NCBI GenBank assembly: GCA_013153825.1
Contig: JAADDP010000021.1
Span: 1 to 14,707, forward strand
DNA: 14,707 nt
Direction of reading: 5' to 3'
Origin: Campylobacterota bacterium
GTDB taxonomy: Bacteria; Campylobacterota; Campylobacteria; Campylobacterales; Sulfurovaceae
Both the position numbers and the translations under genes were made by a program. Below are positions 1-14,707 of the stretch, one piece after another (position 1 is the stretch's first letter; each line of letters opens with the position of its first letter). The notes below the pieces were generated by a model. The model saw only the letters and a list, made by a program, of their open reading frames with translations. It was not told the DNA's origin and did no database searches.

Positions 1-8674
<8,674 letters not shown>

Positions 8675-8692
8675 AGGTCTGTTTAGATAACA

Positions 8693-8716
8693 TCACCACC
8701 CATTGGGTAGTGGTGA
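8693..8716. terminator. GC-rich hairpin between convergent rpoC and DUF262 gene
   Basis: Bases 8693-8699 (TCACCAC) pair perfectly with 8710-8716 (GTGGTGA), and two further C-G pairs can close inside. It starts 19 bases after the rpoC stop and ends 33 bases before the end of the facing gene. The position suits a shared terminator for both convergent transcripts. No run of T follows on either strand, so it is not a classical intrinsic terminator. It may act with Rho, or as a 3'-end stabiliser for the rpoBC mRNA. Confidence 0.45.
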
Positions 8717-8748
8717 AATCTCTCATATCCATATAATAATTTCTAAGA

Positions 8749-10527
8749 TTATGAAATTGATATACCTTTACGTGGTAGATAACTCTTTTTAAATAGCTTT
8801 TCGCTACAACTGCCCTCTTTACAGTAGTGTTTGCAGAGTTTATCTATAACGATGTCTAGCTGATTTCGGTCTATATCTTCTGCTCTCCAGCTATTATTAC
8901 TATTCATAACCTTCAGAGAGTGTCTAAAAGGCTCAATATCGGACTCTATATACCTTTTTCTCTTCTCCTGAAAATCAAAATTGCCAAATTTAGCATTGTT
9001 GTTCTCATTTAGTAGAATTAGATTACCAAGCTTATTAAGCCTCTCCTCCATCTCTTTAGGTTTAAAATCACTTAACCACTGTGAGCCATTCATAGGACTC
9101 TTAGGTAAAATATGCTCTATAGTATCTCTATTTGATATATGTATGCTCTGGATACCTCCATATATATATTCAAGTTTATATAGAAGATACTTTGTAATCC
9201 TCTTTCTATTCCTATCATTGAGGTTCATATCTCTATTTATGACAGATATAAACTCTTTACAATCAACCTCAAATATAGGATTATTTATGAGTATGGATAT
9301 GTTATTTGGATTTGATTTGCCTATCACCTTAATTATTTTAATAATCCTCTCCTTTCTTCTCTTAGCATCTAGCCCAATAATCCAATCATATGAGACTATA
9401 TTATCCAGCTTCTCCAAGAACTCTAGAATATATCTGCCCTTAAATCTATCTATAAATTTTAATAGTGGAGCTATCCAAAACTCTGATGGGAGCATCTTTA
9501 TCAGATTAATTAAGTTTTCAATTTGATAATTATCTGCACCCTTAGAGTGGTTGAAGTTTAATATATAGTCGTGGTAGTTCTTAAACTTCTCTATGTATCT
9601 AAATGTCTCCTGCCCCTTATTTAAAATACCCATAGAGTATATCTTCTCAAAATCATCAAATATATTTCTACTATTTTGAGCCTTCTCCTCCATTAAAATT
9701 AACCTCAAATGTGATAGGAATAGCTCAAACTCCTTCTCCGACCCAAAATAGTTCTCAATATCCTCCCATATATTGGCATATAGTTTAGTTTTTGATGCTG
9801 GAACTTTTCTTAGATTTACAGCCTTGAGGGTATCGATATATCTCAATCTTATACCCCTATCATTTATTACGTTGAATAGCTGAATTGAATCCTCTAAGTT
9901 TGAAGATGAGATATAGACCATAATGACCTTATTATTTATATATCTGAAGAAATCATCAATTGCTATAGACTCACTATTAAAGTACTCCTTTATAGTATCA
10001 ATTGCAGATATCATATTCTTTACAGATATATTTTTACTATACTTATTACTATTTTTGACTAATGGTAGATACTTCAATCTATCATCATCTTTAATAAAAT
10101 CCTCTATAAACTCATTAACCTCTCTCCTTATCTCAAAGACAACTCTAACCCTTTCTGGAATATCCTCATCAAACTCATCCTCCTCCTGATATATTATTCT
10201 CTTACACTTCTCTTTTAACTTGCCTTCAGATAAGTTTCTAATAACTGCTATAATTAATAGTAGAGTTATCAATCTCTGTTGACCATCTAATAGTTCACAC
10301 TCAATATATTTTGAATTACCATTATTATACTTAATGACTCGCCTCTGAAAAATTATAGTTCCAAGAAAATACTCCATATCACTATCATACCTATTTGCAA
10401 TATCGTCAAGTAGTGCAGTAACCTCCTCCTTTTTCCAGAGATAGTGTCTCTGATACTCAGGTATCTTATACCACTTCTTAAAAATATCCTTTACAACTAA
10501 CTTTCCACTTTTTATGTCATTTATCAT
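8749..10527 (-). CDS. DUF262/DUF1524 protein, GmrSD/SspE-like putative DNA-targeting nuclease
   Basis: A 592-residue cytoplasmic protein with the two-domain plan of the GmrS-GmrD fusion class. The N-terminal DUF262 (ParB-like NTPase fold) shows IPEYQRHYLW at 22-31, LLDGQQRLITL at 79-89 and FNVINDRG at 218-225, followed by D232 and L234-K235. The C-terminal DUF1524 HNH-type nuclease shows EHILP at 471-475, LGNLILL at 500-506, NNNAKFGN at 509-516 and K522. All the expected motifs are present, so the gene looks intact. Known relatives include type IV enzymes that cut modified phage DNA (GmrSD), SspE, which acts with phosphorothioate DNA marking, and BrxU. Which signal this one senses cannot be told from the sequence. 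It is alone: no methyltransferase, dnd/ssp or brx gene is nearby. It is convergent with rpoC and divergent from the nir operon. The ATG at 10527 has a weak GGGA about nine bases upstream. Base composition in sampled lines is similar to its neighbours. Confidence 0.85.
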   Translation of the reverse strand: MINDIKSGKLVVKDIFKKWYKIPEYQRHYLWKKEEVTALLDDIANRYDSDMEYFLGTIIFQRRVIKYNNGNSKYIECELLDGQQRLITLLLIIAVIRNLSEGKLKEKCKRIIYQEEDEFDEDIPERVRVVFEIRREVNEFIEDFIKDDDRLKYLPLVKNSNKYSKNISVKNMISAIDTIKEYFNSESIAIDDFFRYINNKVIMVYISSSNLEDSIQLFNVINDRGIRLRYIDTLKAVNLRKVPASKTKLYANIWEDIENYFGSEKEFELFLSHLRLILMEEKAQNSRNIFDDFEKIYSMGILNKGQETFRYIEKFKNYHDYILNFNHSKGADNYQIENLINLIKMLPSEFWIAPLLKFIDRFKGRYILEFLEKLDNIVSYDWIIGLDAKRRKERIIKIIKVIGKSNPNNISILINNPIFEVDCKEFISVINRDMNLNDRNRKRITKYLLYKLEYIYGGIQSIHISNRDTIEHILPKSPMNGSQWLSDFKPKEMEERLNKLGNLILLNENNNAKFGNFDFQEKRKRYIESDIEPFRHSLKVMNSNNSWRAEDIDRNQLDIVIDKLCKHYCKEGSCSEKLFKKSYLPRKGISIS

Positions 10528-10552
10528 TAAATTATTCCCAATTAATTTTTTA

Positions 10553-10558
10553 AATATA
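10553..10558 (-). promoter_or_regulatory. Possible -10 box for the DUF262/DUF1524 gene
   Basis: On the minus strand this reads TATATT, preceded by TTAGCT, about 26 bases upstream of the gene's ATG. The surroundings are extremely AT-rich, and other candidates (for example TATAAA further upstream) are about as good. No -35 box is recognisable, which is normal for Campylobacterota promoters. This is a weak call. Confidence 0.25.
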
Positions 10559-10614
10559 AGCTAAAAACTTAATGTATATTACTAAATATATTCTTTTATA
10601 ATTGTGAACTACTA

Positions 10615-10641
10615 TGCAAAGTATTAAAATTTTATTTTGCA
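10615..10641. promoter_or_regulatory. Imperfect 27-base palindrome, candidate operator between divergent genes
   Basis: Perfect arms TGCAAA (10615-10620) and TTTGCA (10636-10641) enclose a partly self-complementary AT-rich core containing AAAATTTT. Nine of the outer base pairs form if one G-T pair is allowed. The centre at 10628 is about 100 bases from the start codons on both sides (10527 minus, 10735 plus), where an operator for a divergent pair could lie. It does not match the classical CRP (TGTGA-N6-TCACA) or FNR (TTGAT-N4-ATCAA) boxes. Confidence 0.35.
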
Positions 10642-10699
10642 ATAGGTGGTAGATGTAGAAGAGATATTTTTAGCTAAGGTATTAATTAGAAAAAAAGGT

Positions 10700-10705
10700 T
10701 AAAAT
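10700..10705 (+). promoter_or_regulatory. Probable -10 box (TAAAAT) of the nir operon
   Basis: TAAAAT lies 29 bases upstream of the GTG start of the cytochrome gene and would give a leader of about 22 bases. No -35 element is seen. The context GTTAAAATAGCC resembles GTATAATCAGCC upstream of the CRP/FNR gene at 14020-14031, so the two promoters may be of the same type. Confidence 0.45.
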
Positions 10706-10734
10706 AGCCCAATTAATTCTATTTGGAGGAGATA

Positions 10735-11040
10735 GTGAGATATACATTAATATTTTTAATCTTCACTATAACGCTCTTTGCCACTAATGGAGAGATGGTA
10801 TTTAAGAGCTACTGCTGGGGTTGTCACCACCAGAGTGCAACAGCCTTTGGGCCATCTTTTGAAGAGATTGCAACTAAGAGGAGTAGAGAGGAGATAAGGG
10901 CTATGGTTAGTGACCCAGAGGGGGTATCAAAGGTTTTTGGATATAAGAGAAATGCTATGCCAAAGCTAAATATATCAGATGAGAATTTAACTGCAATTAC
11001 AGAGTATATTCTATCATTCAAACCAAAAGGAAAAAAATAG
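10735..11040 (+). CDS. nirC: Small periplasmic monoheme cytochrome c, NirC-like
   Basis: A 101-residue c-type cytochrome. A Sec signal peptide is visible: Arg2, then the hydrophobic LIFLIFTITLFA, with likely cleavage after Ala16. The mature protein has one heme site, CWGCH at residues 27-31. A GP pair lies at 39-40, and the probable axial ligand is Met75 in NAMPKL. The GTG at 10735 is preferred as start because GGAGGAG at 10725-10731 is a strong ribosome binding site for it. The TTG at 10723 would place that site inside the gene and put acidic residues ahead of the signal peptide. This is the first gene of the operon, and its stop abuts the nirJ ATG. In other denitrifiers NirC is a small cytochrome tied to cd1 nitrite reductase, possibly in electron transfer or d1 maturation. 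The symbol rests mainly on context, and a general electron-donor cytochrome (NirM-like) is the alternative. Confidence 0.8.
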   Translation: MRYTLIFLIFTITLFATNGEMVFKSYCWGCHHQSATAFGPSFEEIATKRSREEIRAMVSDPEGVSKVFGYKRNAMPKLNISDENLTAITEYILSFKPKGKK

Positions 11041-12180
11041 ATGTTTAGACTCTCTAACCTTCTAAAATCGGTGGTAGAGGATATCCCACCAAGAGTGCTA
11101 AATGGCTCAATTGCAATCTGGAACTTTACAAATCGCTGTAACCTCTCATGTCTCCACTGCTACTCAAAGGCTGACCTAGATGCTGTTGATACCCTCTCCA
11201 CAGATAAGATTATGGATACTCTCCCAAAGCTAAAGGAGGGTGGAGTAAAGTTTATAATATTCTCGGGTGGAGAGCCTCTTACTAGAAGAGATATATTTGA
11301 TATTGCAAAGAGGGCTAGAGAGCTTGGAATTATCACATACCTCTCCTCAAATGGACTCTATATAAAAAGTTCAAATGCCAAAAAGATTTTAGATACATTT
11401 AACTATGTGGGAATTAGTATCGATGGAACAGAGGAGATACACGATAGATTTAGAGGGTTAAAGGGCTCTTTTAGAGAGTCAATTAAGGCTATTGAGCTTC
11501 TAAATAGCTTTGGCTCTAATAAGATTGGTATCCGTTTTACCCTCACAAAGGAGACCTACTCTAGCTTAAAGTTCATATTTGAGTTGGCAGAGAGGCAAAA
11601 TATTCCAAAGATATATATCTCACATCTGGTATATAGTGGAAGGGGCTTTGATAACCTAAATATGGATATTAACAAAGAGCAGAGGCTAAAAGCTGTAAAC
11701 TACATTATAGATAAGGCGTTTGAGTATTATGATACCAAAAGGGGTATTGAGATAGTCACAGGAAATATGGAGATGGACTCAATCCTATTCCTAGATAGAT
11801 TTGCCAAGAGATATCCAGATTTAAAATCTAAAATGGAGAGTCGCCTCCTACAGTGGGGGGGAAATAGTGCAGGAAGAAAACTTCTAAATATTGATGCAGA
11901 GGGGAATATAAAACCCGACCCATTCTTCCCAATTACTATTGGAAATATATTAGATGAGGAGTTTTTAGATATCTGGAGAGATAACCCAACCAAGCTACTA
12001 AGAGATTTAAGAGAGTTCCCAAGGGAGCTTAAGGGAAAATGTAAAGATTGTAGATATCTAGAGATTTGTAATGGTGGCTCAAGAAGTAGAGCCTATGCAA
12101 TATATGGAGATATTTGGGAGTTTGACCCATCATGTTATATAGAGGAGATTGAAAATGAGAAGATTACTACTGCTGTTTAG
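11041..12180 (+). CDS. nirJ: Heme d1 biosynthesis radical SAM protein NirJ
   Basis: A 379-residue radical S-adenosylmethionine enzyme. In heme d1 synthesis NirJ removes propionate side chains from the isobacteriochlorin precursor derived from siroheme. The AdoMet-binding 4Fe-4S motif is CNLSCLHC (C33, C37, C40), followed by GGEP at 76-79 and GISIDG at 124-129. The C-terminal part carries a second cluster motif with C334, C337, C343 and C365. It also has the NirJ-type signature GGNSAG...NIDAEGNIKPDPFF at 273-296 and ends with DPSCYI, as NirJ proteins do. This separates it from general SPASM proteins and favours NirJ over the related AhbC/AhbD. The ATG follows directly on the upstream stop codon, with AAGGA eight bases before it. 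Its last 26 bases overlap the start of nirF. Confidence 0.87.
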   Translation: MFRLSNLLKSVVEDIPPRVLNGSIAIWNFTNRCNLSCLHCYSKADLDAVDTLSTDKIMDTLPKLKEGGVKFIIFSGGEPLTRRDIFDIAKRARELGIITYLSSNGLYIKSSNAKKILDTFNYVGISIDGTEEIHDRFRGLKGSFRESIKAIELLNSFGSNKIGIRFTLTKETYSSLKFIFELAERQNIPKIYISHLVYSGRGFDNLNMDINKEQRLKAVNYIIDKAFEYYDTKRGIEIVTGNMEMDSILFLDRFAKRYPDLKSKMESRLLQWGGNSAGRKLLNIDAEGNIKPDPFFPITIGNILDEEFLDIWRDNPTKLLRDLREFPRELKGKCKDCRYLEICNGGSRSRAYAIYGDIWEFDPSCYIEEIENEKITTAV

Positions 12181-13225
12181 CATTTTGGCTATATCCTTTA
12201 TCTATGCAAAAGAGAAGATATTTGTGGTTGAGAGGGAGAGTAGCTCTCTAGCTGTTATAGAGGGGGGGCTAACTCGCTCACATATTGAAAATCTACATAA
12301 TCTAAACCATGCTGTTGTAAAGTTTAAAGATAGAGATGGATACCTAATTAGTAGAGATGGGTATATCATAAAGTTTAACCCAGAGAGTGAGAAGGTAGAA
12401 ACGGAGTATAAGACCTCCAAGAGTGCAATAGGGTTTGTTATTGGGGACAACTTTGTAGCAGTGGCAAACTACGATGATAAGAGTGTCGATATTCTAAGTC
12501 GAGACCTAAAACCGATACAGAAAATTGTAACAGGCTCAAAAAATGTTGGGATAAAGCTCTATAGAGACTATCTCATTTTTGCTCAAATGGATAGTGATTT
12601 AGTATCTCTCTACAAGAGAGATAAGAATGCTACAACCTTTAGTAAGGTAAAAGATTTTAAGGTGGGGCAGATGCCATTTGATGCAATGATAGAGGATGGA
12701 AAATATATAGTTGGATTTTTCCTATCTAAATCTTTTGGAGTTATCGACCTAGATAAGTTGGAGTATAAAGAGATAAAAATTAGAGCAGATAAGGATAGAC
12801 CTGTCTTAAAAGTGCCACACTTTGGATTTTGGTCTATTAGTGGAGATAAGATATTTATCCCTGCAGTTGGAGATAATAAGGTTATGGTCTATGATAAGAG
12901 TTTTAAGTTCATCAAAAATATAGAGGTCAAAGGGCTTCCTGTATTTACATCTCTTAGTCCAGATAGAAAATATCTAGCTGTTACATTTTCGGGAAAAGAT
13001 TTTCCAACTATTCAGATTATAGATACTAAGAGTCTAAAAGTTATTAAAAGTTTTAAATTTAATGGTAAAGTTCTACATGTTAGATGGTTAAAGAGTGATA
13101 ACTCTCTATATGTCTCTGTAAATGATGCAAATCAAATTAGTGTAATCAATACCAAAGATTGGTTCTTAGAGCGAGAGATATTCCAAGTAACAAGACCATC
13201 TGGAATATTTGTCTATGAGAGGTAG
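12155..13225 (+). CDS. nirF: NirF, periplasmic heme d1 biosynthesis beta-propeller protein
   Basis: A 356-residue protein of the cytochrome cd1 d1-domain family. NirF is needed in the late, periplasmic part of heme d1 formation. A signal peptide (RRLLLLFSILAISFIYA) ends in a type I cleavage site. There is no lipobox cysteine, so it is probably soluble rather than lipid-anchored as reported for some NirF proteins. Near the N-terminus, LNHAVVKF followed by ISRDGYIIKF matches the conserved NirF histidine/SRDG region. The rest is repeated beta-strand blades (for example SPDRKYLAVTF, IQIIDTKSLKVIKSF). It lacks a CxxCH heme motif, which argues against NirN or NirS. The ATG at 12155 is chosen because AGAGGAG at 12141-12147 is well spaced for it; a TTG at 12149 is the alternative. 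The ribosome binding site and first codons lie inside the end of nirJ, suggesting coupled translation. Confidence 0.85.
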   Translation: MRRLLLLFSILAISFIYAKEKIFVVERESSSLAVIEGGLTRSHIENLHNLNHAVVKFKDRDGYLISRDGYIIKFNPESEKVETEYKTSKSAIGFVIGDNFVAVANYDDKSVDILSRDLKPIQKIVTGSKNVGIKLYRDYLIFAQMDSDLVSLYKRDKNATTFSKVKDFKVGQMPFDAMIEDGKYIVGFFLSKSFGVIDLDKLEYKEIKIRADKDRPVLKVPHFGFWSISGDKIFIPAVGDNKVMVYDKSFKFIKNIEVKGLPVFTSLSPDRKYLAVTFSGKDFPTIQIIDTKSLKVIKSFKFNGKVLHVRWLKSDNSLYVSVNDANQISVINTKDWFLEREIFQVTRPSGIFVYER

Positions 13226-13227
13226 GA

Positions 13228-13959
13228 ATGGGGAGAGTCTATTTAACGGGTGCAGGTCCAGGTGACATTGAGCTTTTAACCGTAAAGGCACTAAGAGTTA
13301 TCCAAAAAGCTGATGTAATCATCTATGATAGATTGGCAAATAGAGAGATTTTAGATGAGGCTAAGAGTGGGTGTGAGTTTATATATGTAGGAAAAGAGGA
13401 CTCTCACCACACTCTACCACAAGAGAAGATTAATGAGATACTCTATAAATCTGCACTAGATAATAATATTGTAGTTCGCCTCAAGGGTGGAGACCCATTT
13501 GTATTTGGAAGAGGTGGAGAAGAGGGTATATACCTAAGAGAGAGGGGTATAGAGTTTGAGTTTATTCCAGGGATTACCTCGGCTATCGCTGTGCCGGAGT
13601 ATGCAGGAATTCCTGTAACCCATAGAGGGGTTAGCGTCTCATTTAGGGTTGTCACAGGGCATGAGAGCAGAGATAAGAGTAAATCTCAAATTGCATGGGA
13701 GAACTTTAGAAGCGATGATACAATCGTATTTCTAATGGGATTTCATAGACTAGAGTTTATCTCTAAAAAATTAATCTCTCTTGGAAAGCCCAAAAGTTAT
13801 CCAATAGCTGTAATTAGTAGAGGGACTACAAAAGATGAGAAGGTAGTAGTTGGAACTCTAGAAAATATATATGAAAAGGCGAAAGATTTACCAACTCCAG
13901 CACTAATTGTGGTTGGGAGAGTTGTGCTATTGAGAGAGAAGTTGAAGTGGTTTAAGTAG
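13228..13959 (+). CDS. nirE: Uroporphyrinogen-III C-methyltransferase (SUMT), NirE role
   Basis: A 243-residue enzyme that uses two AdoMet to methylate uroporphyrinogen III at C2 and C7, giving precorrin-2, the entry step to siroheme and heme d1. Signature motifs are GAGPGD (8-13), VRLKGGDPFVFGRGGEE (83-99), PGITSA (114-119), IPVTHRG (128-134) and TGHE (143-146). The length is that of the stand-alone enzyme (CobA/NirE), with no fused precorrin-2 dehydrogenase/ferrochelatase domain as in CysG. That activity must therefore come from a gene elsewhere. It begins two bases after the nirF stop, with GAGAGG five bases before the ATG. Its place in the nir operon supports the NirE name, but it could also supply siroheme or cobalamin synthesis, hence cobA/sumT as an alternative name. 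Confidence 0.9.
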   Translation: MGRVYLTGAGPGDIELLTVKALRVIQKADVIIYDRLANREILDEAKSGCEFIYVGKEDSHHTLPQEKINEILYKSALDNNIVVRLKGGDPFVFGRGGEEGIYLRERGIEFEFIPGITSAIAVPEYAGIPVTHRGVSVSFRVVTGHESRDKSKSQIAWENFRSDDTIVFLMGFHRLEFISKKLISLGKPKSYPIAVISRGTTKDEKVVVGTLENIYEKAKDLPTPALIVVGRVVLLREKLKWFK

Positions 13960-13974
13960 TTACATAATTAGTTA

Positions 13975-13989
13975 ACTTTTTACAAAAGT
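13975..13989 (+). terminator. Weak AT-only hairpin after the nir operon
   Basis: ACTTTT (13975-13980) and AAAAGT (13984-13989) form a six-pair stem with a three-base loop, 15 bases after the nirE stop, followed by ATTTTAA. With only one G-C pair it is a poor terminator. It may be chance in AT-rich DNA, or a protein-binding palindrome upstream of the next gene. Confidence 0.2.
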
Positions 13990-14020
13990 ATTTTAACCTA
14001 TTAATTTAATAAAGATTTTG

Positions 14021-14026
14021 TATAAT
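14021..14026 (+). promoter_or_regulatory. Consensus -10 box (TATAAT) for the CRP/FNR regulator
   Basis: A perfect TATAAT preceded by TTTTG, 21 bases upstream of the regulator's ATG. It predicts a start near 14033 and a very short leader containing the AAGG ribosome binding site at 14035-14038. There is no recognisable -35, as expected for this class. It indicates that the regulator can be transcribed separately from the nir operon. Confidence 0.6.
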
Positions 14027-14047
14027 CAGCCAAAAAGGTTGAAAATT

Positions 14048-14707
14048 ATGGTTGATATACAAGATATTCCAATGTTTTCAAATTTGGATAAGAGATTTCA
14101 TCAAGAGCTAAAAAAGAGTATTTATATAAAAAAATTTTCAAAAAATAGTATTGTATTCTATGAAGGCGATGAGAGTAACTATCTCTATATCCTATTAGAT
14201 GGGAGCATAAAACTATATAAAACATCTCCAAAAGGCAATCAAATTCAGATAAAAAGGATGAATGCCCCAAATACAATTGGAGAGTATGCCTGTTTTGAAA
14301 AGGTTCCATTCCCTGCTACATGTGAATTTTTAACTGATGGGGTTATGGGGCTTTTACATTTTAGTAAAATATATCAATATTTAGATAATAAAGAGTTCTC
14401 TCTAGGGCTTATTAAATCTCTCACAAATAAAGTTATACTTCTATCTTCTCTAGTTCATAAAGAGACCATCTTATCTTCGGAAGCAAAAGTTGCAGATTTA
14501 ATGTTAGAGAATATAAATATCTTTAACAAGCTAAAAAATAATGAAATTGCAGGAATGTTAAATTTAAGTGCAGAGACATTCTCTAGAATTATCACAAAAT
14601 TTAAAAAAGAGTCGATTATTAGAGTAGAAAAGAGTAGTATAGAGGTATTAGACTATAATGCTTTACAGTTAATTGTAGAGACAAATAGTATTAAGGAGTG
14701 TAGTGAT
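14048..14707 (+). CDS. CRP/FNR-family transcriptional regulator (3' end outside the window)
   Basis: An open frame of 220 codons with no stop before the right edge. The N-terminal part (about 5-130) is a cyclic-nucleotide-binding-like beta-barrel: NSIVFYEGDESNYLYILLDG at 33-52, then GEYACFEKVPFPATCEF at 78-94. Next comes the dimer helix. The C-terminal winged helix-turn-helix (about 163-195) has NNEIAGMLNLSAETFSRII, where AETFSR matches the recognition helix of the Crp family. The protein is nearly complete, since family members are about 210-240 residues. It lacks the N-terminal cysteine cluster of FNR (only C82, C92 and C218 are present), so an oxygen-sensing Fe-S cluster is unlikely. A DNR/NNR- or NssR-like response to nitric oxide would suit its place 88 bases after nirE, but that is inference. 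The ATG has AAGG nine bases upstream and follows a TATAAT promoter. Confidence 0.9.
   Translation, partial: MVDIQDIPMFSNLDKRFHQELKKSIYIKKFSKNSIVFYEGDESNYLYILLDGSIKLYKTSPKGNQIQIKRMNAPNTIGEYACFEKVPFPATCEFLTDGVMGLLHFSKIYQYLDNKEFSLGLIKSLTNKVILLSSLVHKETILSSEAKVADLMLENINIFNKLKNNEIAGMLNLSAETFSRIITKFKKESIIRVEKSSIEVLDYNALQLIVETNSIKECSD

Noticed and set aside
8981..9526. 181-codon plus-strand open frame rich in Leu, Ile and Ser
   Set aside because: It lies wholly antisense to the DUF262/DUF1524 gene, whose conserved motifs prove the minus strand is coding. The hydrophobic composition is the usual mirror of Asn/Lys/Glu-rich codons.
8749..10527. Recent foreign origin of the DUF262 gene from base composition
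   Set aside because: GC content in sampled lines (roughly 28-37%) overlaps that of neighbouring lines in rpoC and nirJ. No IS element, integrase, tRNA or flanking direct repeat was seen.
13970..14012. GTTAAC and several TTAA repeats resembling an NssR/FNR-type TTAAC-N4-GTTAA site
   Set aside because: No pair of half sites has the right spacing, and TTAA is common by chance in this AT-rich gap.
14051..14066. TTGAT-N4-AAGAT resembling an FNR box
   Set aside because: Only one half site matches, and it lies inside the first codons of the regulator gene, downstream of its promoter.
14046..14309. 87-codon minus-strand open frame at the right end
   Set aside because: It is antisense to the CRP/FNR regulator, which carries clear family motifs in the plus strand.

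Overview
The window looks like chromosomal DNA of a low-GC member of the Campylobacterota (Epsilonproteobacteria), probably a free-living respiratory, denitrifying type related to Sulfurimonas or Sulfurovum rather than a Helicobacter. Three things suggest this. RpoB begins with the N-terminus typical of that class, and its RNA-polymerase sequence matches in detail. rpoB and rpoC are separate genes that overlap by one base, whereas Helicobacter and Wolinella have them fused. Arginine is coded almost entirely by AGA/AGG in an AT-rich background. The genus-level placement is inference.

Layout. (1) 1-8674, plus strand: rpoB (its first four bases lie off the left edge) and rpoC, the two large RNA polymerase subunits. 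(2) 8675-8748: a short convergent gap with a GC-rich hairpin. (3) 8749-10527, minus strand: one 592-residue DUF262/DUF1524 protein of the GmrSD/SspE-like nuclease class, apparently a stand-alone defence gene. (4) 10528-10734: a 207-base divergent intergenic region with candidate promoters on both sides and a central imperfect palindrome. (5) 10735-13959, plus strand: a tight four-gene operon. It encodes a small secreted c-type cytochrome (NirC-like), NirJ (radical SAM), NirF (periplasmic beta-propeller) and a stand-alone SUMT (NirE role). Together these are part of the pathway making heme d1 for cytochrome cd1 nitrite reductase. (6) 14048-14707, plus strand: a CRP/FNR-family regulator that is open to the right edge, with its own TATAAT promoter. 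It is a plausible nitrogen-oxide-responsive regulator of the nir genes.

How the genes fit. NirE would methylate uroporphyrinogen III to precorrin-2, which leads to siroheme. NirJ would act on the decarboxylated siroheme. NirF would complete or handle the d1 ring in the periplasm, where the small cytochrome also resides. The structural enzyme NirS and the NirD/L/G/H decarboxylases are not in the window. rpsL, which follows rpoC in many bacteria, is also absent here, so the region right of rpoC appears to be a variable insertion zone.

The most striking non-genic signal is a strong shortage of the tetranucleotide GATC: four copies by hand scan in 14.7 kb, against about fifty expected from composition, and none to the right of rpoC. 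I see no clearly new multi-gene system. The DUF262/DUF1524 gene and the GATC avoidance are the points most worth following.
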